A stretch of 43,826 nucleotides of DNA from an uncultured Lachnospiraceae bacterium (GCA_946631165.1 CAMOZZ010000004.1:1-43826), one strand, 5' to 3'. Counted from the first letter of the stretch, positions 9,936-19,709 are shown. The notes: a model not told the origin generated them from the sequence alone. Program-made: numbers and translations.

Positions 9936-10274
9936 ATGACAGAGACACCCGCCTGCTGCGGGCATTCCGATTCGCAGTATACAGATGAACACGGCGTCAG
10001 GCATAAAAAACGTTCTCCCGAAGAGCAGAAAGCGCTGCTCACCCGTCTGAAACGGGCCGAAGGACAGATCCGCGGTATCCAGAAGATGGTGGAGAATGAC
10101 GCTTACTGTCCTGACATACTGATTCAGGTATCTGCCGTCACGAGCGCGCTGAACAGCTTCAACAAGGAGCTCCTCTCCTGCCACATCAAAGGATGCGTGG
10201 CAAACGATATCCGCGCCGGGGAGGACGGTTCTGTGGACGAACTCGTAAAGATCCTGATGAAACTGATGAAATAA
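9936..10274 (+). CDS. csoR: CsoR-family copper-sensing transcriptional repressor
   Basis: 112 aa; RLKRAEGQIRGIQKMVENDAYCPDILIQVSAV...LLSCHIKGCV gives the Cys / His-Cys ligand pattern; adjacent to copA. Confidence 0.9.
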   Translation: MTETPACCGHSDSQYTDEHGVRHKKRSPEEQKALLTRLKRAEGQIRGIQKMVENDAYCPDILIQVSAVTSALNSFNKELLSCHIKGCVANDIRAGEDGSVDELVKILMKLMK

Positions 10275-10291
10275 AACGGAAAGGCAAGATC

Positions 10292-12883
10292 ATGGAACAA
10301 TATATCGTAACCGGGATGAGCTGCGCCGCCTGCCAGGCGCGCGTGGAAAAGGCAGTGGGATCGCTGCCCGGCGTGACATCCTGCTCGGTCAGCCTTCTCA
10401 CCAATTCCATGAGTGTGGAAGGAACTGTTTCTCCGGATACCGTCATAGAAGCGGTCGTCAAAGCCGGCTATGAAGCAAAAAAGAAAGGCGCCTCTGCGTC
10501 TGAAAAGCGCTCTTCCATCGCGGAGGAAGCCGATGCGCTCATCGACCGGGAGACCCCTAAATTAAAGCGGCGGCTCATCCTGTCCGTCGGCTTTCTGATC
10601 GTGCTGATGTACATCACCATGGGGCACAATATGCTGCACTGGCCGCTGCCGTCCTATTTTGAGCACAACCATCTCGGTCTGGCACTCACACAGATGCTGC
10701 TGGCAATCATCGTGATGATCATCAACAGCAAATTCTTCACGAGCGGTTTTTCCTCGCTGCGTCACGGCGCGCCGAACATGGACACGCTGGTCGCGCTCGG
10801 TTCCTCCGTTTCCTTCGGCTGGAGCACCTTTGTATTCTACGAAATGTGTGGTATGATAACGAAAGGCGCTTCCAACATGGAACTGATGGAGCTCTATCAC
10901 AATCAGCTCTATTTTGAATCTGCCGCCATGATCCCCGCACTGATCACGGTCGGAAAAATGCTGGAAGCCATGTCCAAGGGCCGCACCACGGATGCGCTGA
11001 AGAGCCTGATGAAGCTGGCGCCGAAGACCGCTGTGCTGCTGCGGGACGGCACTGAAACGGAAGTCGGCATTGAAGAAGTTGTCCCCGGTGATATCTTCGC
11101 CGTAAGGCCCGGCGAATCGATTCCGGTCGACGGGATCATCCTGACCGGACACTCGGCAGTCAATGAATCCGCCCTCACGGGTGAATCCATTCCCGTCGAT
11201 AAAGCCGAAGGAGATCCGATCAGTGCAGCCACGATCAATCAGTCCGGCTACATTACGGCCAGAGCGACGCGTGTCGGCGAGGATACCACGCTCAGCCAGA
11301 TCATTCACATGGTCTCGGATGCCGCCGCAACGAAAGCACCGGTCGCCAGGATCGCCGACAAAGTCTCCGGCATATTTGTGCCCGCCGTCATCGGCATTGC
11401 GGTCATTGTCCTGGCCGGATGGCTGATTGCCGGACAGACGCTCAGCTTTGCACTGGCGCGCGCGATCTCCGTACTCGTTATTTCATGCCCCTGCGCGCTT
11501 GGTCTGGCGACGCCCGTTGCCATCATGGTCGGAAACGGGATGGGCGCGAAGGCAGGTATTCTGTTCAAGACCGGCGAAGCACTGGAAACCGCCGGAAAAG
11601 TACAGCTCATCGCGCTGGACAAGACCGGCACGATCACTGCCGGCGAGCCGGAAGTCACAGATATCCTGCCCGCGGACGGTTACACGGAAGAAGACCTTCT
11701 GCAGCTGGCATATTCACTCGAAAAGCACAGTGAACATCCGCTGGCAAAATCCATCGTGAAATATGCGGAAGCTGCCGGGACCGCCGCGGAAGAAGCAGCA
11801 GACTTAACCATTCTGCCGGGGAACGGGCTCACTGCCAGGATCGCAGGAAGCACCGTGCACGGCGGAAGCCGCAGATATATCGGCTCCCTTGTGAATATCC
11901 CCGGGGAAACCGCTTCCCTATCCGATAAGCTGTCCGCCGAAGGAAAAACGCCCCTGTTCTTTGAAGCAGACGGCAGACCGGCCGGCATTATCGCTGTCGC
12001 CGACGTGATCAAGAAGGATTCGCCGGAAGCGATCAGCCAGCTGAAGAACATGGGCATTGAAGTGGTCATGCTCACCGGCGACAATGAAGGCACCGCGCAG
12101 GCCATCGGAAAACAGGCAGGCGTGGATACCGTGATCGCCGGCGTCCTGCCGGACGGCAAGGAAGCCGTCATCCGGCAGCTGAAAAAACGCGGCACTACCG
12201 CCATGGTCGGCGACGGGATCAATGATGCGCCCGCGCTCACCCGCGCGGATGTCGGCATAGCCATCGGCGCCGGTACGGATGTTGCCATCGACAGTGCGGA
12301 TATCGTCCTGATGAACAGCGCCCTTTCCGATGTGGCCGCTGCGATCCGCCTGAGCCGCAAGGTACTGAAGAACATCCACGAGAACCTGTTCTGGGCCTTT
12401 TTCTACAATCTGATCTGCATCCCGCTTGCAGCCGGTCTGTTCGCCTGGAAAATGAACCCGATGTTCGGCGCCGCAGCAATGAGCCTGTCCAGCTTTACGG
12501 TATGCATGAACGCGCTGCGCCTGAACCTGTTCGATCTGCGCGACACAAAACACGATAAACCAATGAAGCACCGCGCGCGCCCCGCATCCGAAGCGGAAAT
12601 GACCGCCGAAGATCCCGGAACCGCTGATGATTCATGCAATATAAACAACAAGGATCCCGAAAGGAGAAATGAAATGACAAAGACAGTAAAGATCGAAGGA
12701 ATGATGTGCGGCCATTGCGAAGCCAACGTAAAGAAAGCGCTCGAAGCGCTCCCGTTCGTGGAAAGCGCAGCGCCCAGCCACGAAGCGAACAACGCCGTGA
12801 TCACCTATACCGGTGAATTTGACGAAGCTGCCGTGAAGAAAGCCATCGAGGATAAGGATTACACTTACCTCGGGATCGCCTAA
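10292..12883 (+). CDS. copA: Copper-translocating P-type ATPase with N-terminal HMA domain and in-frame C-terminal CopZ-like HMA domain
   Basis: N-terminal GMSCAACQARV; CPCALGLATP; DKTGTITAGE; GDGINDAPAL; C-terminal GMMCGHCEANV. Start at 10292, not the ORF-track 10193. Confidence 0.95.
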   Translation: MEQYIVTGMSCAACQARVEKAVGSLPGVTSCSVSLLTNSMSVEGTVSPDTVIEAVVKAGYEAKKKGASASEKRSSIAEEADALIDRETPKLKRRLILSVGFLIVLMYITMGHNMLHWPLPSYFEHNHLGLALTQMLLAIIVMIINSKFFTSGFSSLRHGAPNMDTLVALGSSVSFGWSTFVFYEMCGMITKGASNMELMELYHNQLYFESAAMIPALITVGKMLEAMSKGRTTDALKSLMKLAPKTAVLLRDGTETEVGIEEVVPGDIFAVRPGESIPVDGIILTGHSAVNESALTGESIPVDKAEGDPISAATINQSGYITARATRVGEDTTLSQIIHMVSDAAATKAPVARIADKVSGIFVPAVIGIAVIVLAGWLIAGQTLSFALARAISVLVISCPCALGLATPVAIMVGNGMGAKAGILFKTGEALETAGKVQLIALDKTGTITAGEPEVTDILPADGYTEEDLLQLAYSLEKHSEHPLAKSIVKYAEAAGTAAEEAADLTILPGNGLTARIAGSTVHGGSRRYIGSLVNIPGETASLSDKLSAEGKTPLFFEADGRPAGIIAVADVIKKDSPEAISQLKNMGIEVVMLTGDNEGTAQAIGKQAGVDTVIAGVLPDGKEAVIRQLKKRGTTAMVGDGINDAPALTRADVGIAIGAGTDVAIDSADIVLMNSALSDVAAAIRLSRKVLKNIHENLFWAFFYNLICIPLAAGLFAWKMNPMFGAAAMSLSSFTVCMNALRLNLFDLRDTKHDKPMKHRARPASEAEMTAEDPGTADDSCNINNKDPERRNEMTKTVKIEGMMCGHCEANVKKALEALPFVESAAPSHEANNAVITYTGEFDEAAVKKAIEDKDYTYLGIA
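12674..12883 (+). CDS. copZ: Candidate internally initiated CopZ-like copper chaperone, nested in frame in copA
   Basis: aaaggag at 12660-12666, 7 nt before ATG at 12674; product MTKTVKIEGMMCGHCEANVKKALEALPFVES..., a complete HMA domain in frame with copA. Confidence 0.6.
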   Translation: MTKTVKIEGMMCGHCEANVKKALEALPFVESAAPSHEANNAVITYTGEFDEAAVKKAIEDKDYTYLGIA

Positions 12884-12909
12884 ACACCGCAGCCGCCGGG
12901 GAGAGCACC

Positions 12910-13071
12910 ATGAACAGAGCATTTGTAACGGAAAGCGACGGATGGAACTACTGTCTCGAGCGGGAGCAGTACTGCAAGGATGCCGGCATGCGCGGCGACT
13001 GCGAGCGCATCACCTGCAAATACGGTCCGGAGCCCGTGAAAAAAGAGGATGAAAAGAAAGAGAAAGCATGA
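12910..13071 (+). CDS. Small Cys-containing protein (53 aa) downstream of copA
   Basis: Below the ORF-track cutoff. Translation MNRAFVTESDGWNYCLEREQYCKDAGMRGDCERITCKYGPEPVKKEDEKKEKA*; preceded by ggggag about 7 nt upstream of the ATG. Confidence 0.65.
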   Translation: MNRAFVTESDGWNYCLEREQYCKDAGMRGDCERITCKYGPEPVKKEDEKKEKA

Positions 13072-13080
13072 CGCTTAAGA

Positions 13081-13113
13081 AGATGCAGCAGGACAGCCTG
13101 CTGTATCTTTTTA
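13081..13113 (+). terminator. Rho-independent terminator of the copper operon
   Basis: agatgcagcagg-acag-cctgctgtatct followed by tttt. Confidence 0.75.
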
Positions 13114-13185
13114 CTTGCGCGAAAGCCCTGTTTATAGTATTATTTATTCCGCACATTTAATAAGGAGGATCAATTTCAGAAATCG

Positions 13186-14991
13186 ATGGACATTTTTTAC
13201 CGTATAATCGCCATTCTCGGCGGACTATCGCTTTTCCTTTACGGTATGCGCATCATGGGCGACGGCTTAAAAAGCGGCTCTGGCGGCGCAATGCAGGCTG
13301 TCCTCTCCCATCTTACCAAAAATCCTGTCATGAGCTTTCTGCTCGGCGTTCTGGTCACTTGCATGATCCAGAGCTCTACGGCAACCATTGTTCTTACTGT
13401 CGGTCTTGTCGGCGCCGGCTATCTGACATTCCGGCAGTCAATCGGCATCGTGCTCGGCGCGAATGTCGGTACCAGCATCACCGCCCAGATCATCCGTCTG
13501 ATGGATGTCAGTGCGGATGCCGGCAGCATCCTTTATTTCTTCAAATCCGACAATCTGGCGCCCCTTGCCCTGACGATCGGCATTGTACTGATCATGTTCG
13601 TCAAGAACAAGGCATCCGGTCCCGCTGGAACCGTATTCATGGGTTTCGGCATCCTGTTCGTGGGACTGATGAATATGTCGGCTGCCGTCAGCACCTTCGG
13701 CGATTCCCTGAGCGGCCTTCTTACGTCCTTTGAAGGCAACTACGTGCTCGGTTTCCTTTCCGGTGTGCTGGTCACCGGCGTCATTCAGAGTTCTTCTGCT
13801 GTCGTCGGTATCCTGCAGTCGGTCGCCAGTTCGGTCGGCATCAAATTCAGCGCGGTCTTTCCGGTAATCATCGGCGTGAATATCGGCGACTGCATCACGA
13901 CATACCTTGTCTGCCGCCTTGGCGCCAAGCCGGAGCAGATCCGCACCTGCCTGGTACACATTATTTACAATGTGATCGCCGCCGTCATGCTTTTTGCCGG
14001 TGTAACCATCCTGAAAACGACCGGCATCCTTTCGGATTCGCTCTGGAATGCCACGCTGAATTCCGGCGGTGTCGCGAACGTACATGGTCTTTTCAGGCTC
14101 ATTCCCGCCATCCTGCTCCTTCCCTTCACGGGAATGATGGCCGGCATAGCGGAAAAGATCGTTCCCGATGCGAAAGTCGATGCAGCGGACGAATTATACG
14201 AAAAAACCATCAGCCAGCTGGATATCAGGCTGATTGAAAACCCCGGTCTCGCTCTTGCCGAGGCAGACAACCTGATCTCTTATATGGGCGATGTAGCGCT
14301 GCAGAATTTTGAAGCAGCCGTCGATCAGTTATTCAGCTACGACGAAGCGCGGGATGGACGGATCGACGAACGGGAAGAGCTTCTGGACCGCATGGCGGAC
14401 GCTTCCAGCAAATACCTTGTGGCTACTTCTCCCCATATTCTTCTCGAATCTGATCACCGGCAGCAGAGTTTCCTGATCCAGGCGCTTTCCTGTTTTGAGC
14501 GGATGGGAGATATCGCTGTTCATATGACGAACAATGTAAAACGGCTCCATGCCAGCGGCAGTCCCATATCAGACACTGCAGTGAACGAGATCACAACGGC
14601 TTCCGACGCCATTCATGAGATCCTTACCCTGGCGATCACTGCCTATAAAACAGGAGATCTTACTCTGGCAAGAAAAGTCGAACCGCTTGAAGAAGTAAAC
14701 GATGAGATGATCGAAGAGATCCGCAGCCGCCATGTACACCGCATGACACAGGGAGAGTGCAATGTGATCAACGGCATCGAATTCCAGAATATCCTGCAGA
14801 ATTTCGAGCGGCTGTCCGACCAGTGTTCAGATCTTGCCGTCTATCTGCTCGGACGAACGGACGATTCCATCAACGGAAAAGAGCATCTGTATATCCATGA
14901 ACTGCACCATTCTGGCGATCCTGTATATCAGAAGCTCTTTGATGATAACTATAAGAAATACTTCGACAGACTGAATAAGGGTGCGGCATGA
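13186..14991 (+). CDS. Na/Pi cotransporter family protein with C-terminal PhoU-like domain
   Basis: 601 aa; repeated QSSTATI / QSSSAVVG motifs of NptA/PNaS transporters, then a helical PhoU-like region. Confidence 0.9.
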   Translation: MDIFYRIIAILGGLSLFLYGMRIMGDGLKSGSGGAMQAVLSHLTKNPVMSFLLGVLVTCMIQSSTATIVLTVGLVGAGYLTFRQSIGIVLGANVGTSITAQIIRLMDVSADAGSILYFFKSDNLAPLALTIGIVLIMFVKNKASGPAGTVFMGFGILFVGLMNMSAAVSTFGDSLSGLLTSFEGNYVLGFLSGVLVTGVIQSSSAVVGILQSVASSVGIKFSAVFPVIIGVNIGDCITTYLVCRLGAKPEQIRTCLVHIIYNVIAAVMLFAGVTILKTTGILSDSLWNATLNSGGVANVHGLFRLIPAILLLPFTGMMAGIAEKIVPDAKVDAADELYEKTISQLDIRLIENPGLALAEADNLISYMGDVALQNFEAAVDQLFSYDEARDGRIDEREELLDRMADASSKYLVATSPHILLESDHRQQSFLIQALSCFERMGDIAVHMTNNVKRLHASGSPISDTAVNEITTASDAIHEILTLAITAYKTGDLTLARKVEPLEEVNDEMIEEIRSRHVHRMTQGECNVINGIEFQNILQNFERLSDQCSDLAVYLLGRTDDSINGKEHLYIHELHHSGDPVYQKLFDDNYKKYFDRLNKGAA

Positions 14992-15004
14992 ACCGCACCC
15001 TTTT
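14977..15004. terminator. Rho-independent terminator between convergent genes
   Basis: aagggtgcgg-catgaa-ccgcaccctttt; the stop codon of the transporter lies in the loop. Confidence 0.8.
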
Positions 15005-15007
15005 CCT

Positions 15008-15880
15008 TTACTTATTCAGACCGTATTTGTCTCCCATCTCGCGGATCCTGTCCACATTCACAAAATCCAGATACTCCTCAAATGCCAGCTTGTTCCCGTC
15101 ATAGCCTTCGTCTGTTCCGTATTTCTTCAGATACTGGAAGAAATGCTGCAGCGCATACGTCTGTGCGAACAGGGCGCTTAACGGGAAGGTGATGATCTTG
15201 TATCCCATCTTTCCGCAGTCATCCGCCGTCAGGCCGTCATTGATGCCTCTGTCGGGGAACATGCCCAGATGGAGCGGTGCTTTTACAAGAGAAGGAAGCT
15301 TCTCCAGCTGCTCTCTCGTCTTCGGCAGGACCTTGACCATATCGGCGCCTTCTTCGAAATAGGTATTGGCGCGGTCAACAGCGTCCTCAAAATCTGTTGC
15401 GTCCGTTCTCGCGACAATGATCATATCCTTATCCACGCGGGCGTCCACAGCCGCATGGATCTTGCCGACCATCTCTTCCTTGGAGATCACTTCGGGCTTC
15501 TTGATGAACGGGCAGTTCGGGGGCTGCTGCTGGTCTTCCAGGAACAGGCCGGCGATCCCGGCTCTCTCATACTCCTGCACTGTACGGTACACATTCAGCG
15601 CGTTGCCGTAACCGCCCTCGCCGTCTGCAAGGATCGGAATATCTACCGCATCGCAGATATGCTTGATCATATTCACTTCTTCACTGAGCGTCAGCAGACC
15701 GGTGTCGGGCTGCCCCAGGATCACGCCGTGAAGGCCGTAGCCTGTGGTTCCCGCGGCCTCAAATCCGGCTTTTTCAATGGCTCTGGCCGAAAGCGCGTCA
15801 TACGCGCCGGGAGCAACGATGTAATCCCGTTCAGCGATCAGCTGACGGATACGTTTTCTAAGATGATGCATACTATCCAC
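15008..15880 (-). CDS. Isocitrate lyase / PEP mutase superfamily protein
   Basis: APGAYDALSARAIEKAGFEAAGTTGYG..., ILADGEGGYGNALNVYRTV, GLFLEDQ...; catalytic loop differs from PrpB. Confidence 0.8.
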   Translation of the reverse strand: MDSMHHLRKRIRQLIAERDYIVAPGAYDALSARAIEKAGFEAAGTTGYGLHGVILGQPDTGLLTLSEEVNMIKHICDAVDIPILADGEGGYGNALNVYRTVQEYERAGIAGLFLEDQQQPPNCPFIKKPEVISKEEMVGKIHAAVDARVDKDMIIVARTDATDFEDAVDRANTYFEEGADMVKVLPKTREQLEKLPSLVKAPLHLGMFPDRGINDGLTADDCGKMGYKIITFPLSALFAQTYALQHFFQYLKKYGTDEGYDGNKLAFEEYLDFVNVDRIREMGDKYGLNK

Positions 15881-16038
15881 CTCCCGCGGAATTAATACTT
15901 TACTTATATTATAACCCGTATTATTTTTCTTTCAAGTGGCAAAATGCTGTTTTTTAATTACTATTTATATATTTCTCTAATCTGTTTTAAATATTTATCA
16001 AGCGCTTTTTCTTCTTTCTGCGATTGTAATTTATCCTG

Positions 16039-16067
16039 TTGAATTATGCCCTTTAATCAGGTATAAT
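16039..16067 (+). promoter_or_regulatory. Sigma-A type promoter upstream of the MBOAT gene
   Basis: TTGAAT (16039-16044), 17-nt spacer, TATAAT (16062-16067), about 60 nt before the start codon. Confidence 0.6.
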
Positions 16068-16126
16068 CTTTATTTGCATTTTACCATCAGTCAGCGATAT
16101 GCACGAACGTGCCCCAAAGGATTATT

Positions 16127-17722
16127 ATGGATCTTCTTTCATTTGATTTTCTGCTGTTCCTGCCGGTTTTGACCATCCTCTATTTTGCTGTCCCGAAGAA
16201 GTGCCAGTGGTGGGTGCTTCTCGCTGGCAGCCTTTATTTCTACGGATACACCGGCTGGAACAATCTGATTTATATATTTATCACTGCCGGCTCCTCGTAT
16301 CTCGCCGCCCGGGGGATCGAAGCCCTCCAGCTGCAGCACAAAAAAGAGCTGGCTGAAAAGAAAGCTTCCCTCGACCGGGCCGGCCGCACGGCGCTGAAAG
16401 AGAAATACCAGCGGCGCACCCGTCTTGTCCTTACGCTTACACTGCTGCTGAATTTCGGACTTCTTTCCTATTTTAAATATCTTCACTTCGTGATTGCGCA
16501 GATCAACCGGATCATTGCCGCTTTCGGAAGCACACCGTTTGAAGATACACTGAAGATCATTGCGCCGCTCGGCATCTCTTTCTTCACCTTCCAGACGATG
16601 GGCTATGTCGTGGATGTATACTGGAAAAAAGTCCCCGCGGAGAAGAATTTCTTCCGGATGCTCCTCTTCACGTCGTTCTTCCCGCAGGTGACCCAGGGTC
16701 CCATCAGCGTATGGAGCGATCTCTCTGCGGAGCTGTTCAAGGAGCACGAATTCACCTACCGCAATTTCTCCTGGGGTGCCATGAGAATGATCTGGGGCTT
16801 CTTTAAGAAAGTCGCCCTGGCCAATGCGCTTTCGGCCTACTTCAAACATCTGAGCGGCCATTACCTGGACTATACCGGCATTTCGGCACTGCTCGGCGCT
16901 TTCCTTTACAGCGTCCAGATCTATGCCGATTTCTCCGGCTACATGGATATCGTCTGCGGTTTCTGCGAGATCCTGGATATCCGTCTCACAGAGAACTTCA
17001 TGCGCCCGTACTTCTCCAAATCTGTCGCGGAATACTGGAGACGCTGGCACATCAGCCTCGGAAACTGGTTCAAGACCTACCTCTACTATCCGATCGCGAC
17101 TGCAAAATGGAACCAGAATATCGGCCGTTTTGCGAAGAAGCATTTCGGAAAGACTGTCGGCAGCACGGTTCCTGCCTCCATCTCGCTTGTCGTCGTCTGG
17201 TTCACCACCGGTCTGTGGCACGGCGCATCCTGGGGATATATCGTCTGGGGCGGCCTGAACGGCATGTTCATCATCTTCTCTCTGTGGATGGAGCCGGTCT
17301 ATGACGGCTGGAAGCAGAAACTGAAGATCAATGAGGCTTCGACGCTTTGGCGTGCATTCCAGATCATCCGGACATTTACGCTGCTTACGCTGATCAAGAT
17401 CCTGCCGGAGCTTGGCGGCTTAAGAAAAGGACTTGGTCTCTGGCGGCAGATCTTTACGAACCATGTGATCCCCACCTCGTTCGATATGCTGATCCCCCGC
17501 GCAAGCCGTGATTACGTTGAATTCACAGTCCTCTGCATCGGTACGCTGCTGCTGCTCATCGCCGATCTGATCGGGCGGAAAAAGCCTGCCAGGCAGTGGT
17601 TCTGCGAGCACATTCCCTACCTTCTCCGGATCGTTCTGCTTGCCGCGCTGATCATCATTACCGTCTGGATAGGCAGCCCTTATCTGAAGTCAGCAGGAGG
17701 ATTTATGTATGCAGACTTTTAA
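16127..17722 (+). CDS. MBOAT-family (DltB/AlgI-like) O-acyltransferase
   Basis: MDLLSFDFLLFLPVLTILYFAVPKKCQWWVLL...; MBOAT motifs YADFSGYMDI, EYWRRWHISLGNW, LWHGASWGYIVWGGLNG; RBS aaagga upstream. Confidence 0.9.
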   Translation: MDLLSFDFLLFLPVLTILYFAVPKKCQWWVLLAGSLYFYGYTGWNNLIYIFITAGSSYLAARGIEALQLQHKKELAEKKASLDRAGRTALKEKYQRRTRLVLTLTLLLNFGLLSYFKYLHFVIAQINRIIAAFGSTPFEDTLKIIAPLGISFFTFQTMGYVVDVYWKKVPAEKNFFRMLLFTSFFPQVTQGPISVWSDLSAELFKEHEFTYRNFSWGAMRMIWGFFKKVALANALSAYFKHLSGHYLDYTGISALLGAFLYSVQIYADFSGYMDIVCGFCEILDIRLTENFMRPYFSKSVAEYWRRWHISLGNWFKTYLYYPIATAKWNQNIGRFAKKHFGKTVGSTVPASISLVVVWFTTGLWHGASWGYIVWGGLNGMFIIFSLWMEPVYDGWKQKLKINEASTLWRAFQIIRTFTLLTLIKILPELGGLRKGLGLWRQIFTNHVIPTSFDMLIPRASRDYVEFTVLCIGTLLLLIADLIGRKKPARQWFCEHIPYLLRIVLLAALIIITVWIGSPYLKSAGGFMYADF

Positions 17723-18776
17723 AAAGACGCTCCGTACGATCATACTTTTTGTTCTGATTTTCACGCTGTTAACGATCTTCCTGTTTGAGATCTTCTTCCG
17801 CTCGGAAGTTCATGTCTATCAGGATATCCGGGAGCGCGCGGAGCTTGCCGGAACGCTGGACACGCTGATCACCGGCGCTTCCTATTCCAAACGCGCGCTG
17901 ATCCCCGATGAAATGGATAAGATCCTGGGGACGAGCACCTACAATCTTTCCGCCTCGGAAATGACCATGCAGGGGCGCTATCAGCTGCTCTATGAAGAGA
18001 TCACCAGAAATCCGGTAAAGACGGTCTATCTGGAAATGTCCATGCACAGTCTCCGGCTGAAGCCGTACATTGATACCCGGGAAGGTGACCTGTATGTCAT
18101 TCCCCGGCTGGACACGCCGAAAAAAAGGCTGCAGTATGCCTTCAGCGCGTTCGATCCGTTAGGCTACGGCTGGCTCTACAGACAGATTCTGATCAGAGCG
18201 GAAAATGATATAGAAGCTTATTTTACCGGCGAATACACGACGGTAAACAAGTTCCAGCAGCGCGGGTATATTCCCTTTGTCGGAAAAGAGGAATATACGA
18301 AGATCAAAAAGAAGCCGAAAGAAAAATATCACACGAAATATCTCATCGCGGACAGATACGAAAAAAACCTCGAGTATCTTTATAAGATCATCGATCTGTG
18401 CAATGAATACGGTGCCCGGCTGGTCATCGTATCCATACCCGTATCGGAATATGCCATCGCGAAATACACGAATATTCAGGACATCCATGATTTCTATCAG
18501 GACATTGCCGATGAAAACGGCGTAACCTATCTGGATTTTAATCTTTGGAAGGATAAGACGTCGTTCAAGTATATGAAAGACAAATACTATCAGAACGCCA
18601 CGCACATGGGAAATAAAGCAGCCGTTGTTTTCACGGAGCAGTTCAGTCTGATCATGAAAGAGTATTTTGACGGAAGGGATATCAGCGATTATTTCTATAC
18701 CGATTATGATACGCTCTGCCGCGACCGCGGATATGTAAATGCGGCCAATAAGGATTCGGATGCCGTACCTGAATAA
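17709..18776 (+). CDS. SGNH/DltD-like membrane-anchored protein, partner of the upstream MBOAT
   Basis: N-terminal TM; LITGASYSKRAL (block I Ser), YYQNATHMGNKAA (block V-like); overlaps the MBOAT end by 14 nt. Confidence 0.7.
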   Translation: MQTFKKTLRTIILFVLIFTLLTIFLFEIFFRSEVHVYQDIRERAELAGTLDTLITGASYSKRALIPDEMDKILGTSTYNLSASEMTMQGRYQLLYEEITRNPVKTVYLEMSMHSLRLKPYIDTREGDLYVIPRLDTPKKRLQYAFSAFDPLGYGWLYRQILIRAENDIEAYFTGEYTTVNKFQQRGYIPFVGKEEYTKIKKKPKEKYHTKYLIADRYEKNLEYLYKIIDLCNEYGARLVIVSIPVSEYAIAKYTNIQDIHDFYQDIADENGVTYLDFNLWKDKTSFKYMKDKYYQNATHMGNKAAVVFTEQFSLIMKEYFDGRDISDYFYTDYDTLCRDRGYVNAANKDSDAVPE

Positions 18777-18788
18777 GGAACAAAGAAA

Positions 18789-18813
18789 AAGCCGGGAGAA
18801 AATCTCCCGGCTT
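18789..18813. terminator. Rho-independent terminator between convergent genes
   Basis: aagccgggag-aaaat-ctcccggctt. Confidence 0.75.
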
Positions 18814-18827
18814 CCTTAATCCTGTTC

Positions 18828-19709
18828 TCACAGTTTTACATTCTTCAGCAGATCGCCAAGGCTTGTCGTCGCCTTGCCTGTCTCCTTGTAATTGAAGACT
18901 TCTTCGTCACCATGACGGCGCTCGCCGCGCTCTCTTCTGGGTCTCTCGCTTCTCTCGGGACGCTCGGGTCTCTCGGGTGCTTCCTGAAGAGCCTTCATGG
19001 AAAGGGAAAGCTTGCCGTCCTTGATCGCGATGATCTTGACCTGGACTTTCTGCCCCTTCTGCAGCACATCAGAGGGCTTCTCGACTCTCTTGTAGCTGAT
19101 CTGGGAAACATGGACCAGACCGGATACACCGTTCTCCAGCTCGACAAATGCGCCGTAATCCATCAGGGAATCAACGGTGCCTTCCAGGACATCGCCTACC
19201 TGGCAGGACTCCAGGGCAGCCTTCTTGGCGAGTTTTTCTTTCTGTCTGATCGCATCACGTGCGGAAAGAACAAGTTTCTTTGCAGCACGGTCTGCTGTCA
19301 CAACGATAACGTCAAGTGTCTGGCCGACATACTCTTCCAGATTCTCTACATAACCGGTGGAGATCTTTGATGCGGGGATAAAGCCCCTGACACCGTCTAC
19401 GAAAGCGACAACGCCCGCTTTAACGGCATTCTCGACCTTTACGGGGAACACGGTCTTTTCCTTAAACTGGCTCTCGAAGGTATCCCATACAGGATCGTCC
19501 GTTACCGGTCCCTTCTGCAGGGACTCTTCGAGCGCAGCACCCAGATCTTCCATGGTCTCTGCAGGCTCTGCTGCCTCAGCAACTGCTGCTTCTGCTTCCG
19601 CAGCGGCTTCTTCCGCAGCTTCTGCAAGCGCAGACGGAGCTTCCTGAACTGCTTCAGCGGCAGCTTCTTCTACTGGTGTCACATCGATAACTTCAGTTTC
19701 TTTACACAT
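18828..19709 (-). CDS. S1 RNA-binding domain protein (S1-like)
   Basis: Two S1 motifs (GVRGFIPASKIS...; GTVDSLMDYGAFVELENGVSGLVHVSQIS...), acidic Ala/Glu N-terminus and Arg-rich tail; start placed at MCKETEVIDV. Confidence 0.9.
   Translation of the reverse strand: MCKETEVIDVTPVEEAAAEAVQEAPSALAEAAEEAAAEAEAAVAEAAEPAETMEDLGAALEESLQKGPVTDDPVWDTFESQFKEKTVFPVKVENAVKAGVVAFVDGVRGFIPASKISTGYVENLEEYVGQTLDVIVVTADRAAKKLVLSARDAIRQKEKLAKKAALESCQVGDVLEGTVDSLMDYGAFVELENGVSGLVHVSQISYKRVEKPSDVLQKGQKVQVKIIAIKDGKLSLSMKALQEAPERPERPERSERPRRERGERRHGDEEVFNYKETGKATTSLGDLLKNVKL

Noticed and set aside
10193-10291. Upstream extension of copA in the ORF track
   Set aside because: Overlaps csoR out of frame; the HMA domain and spacing support the ATG at 10292.
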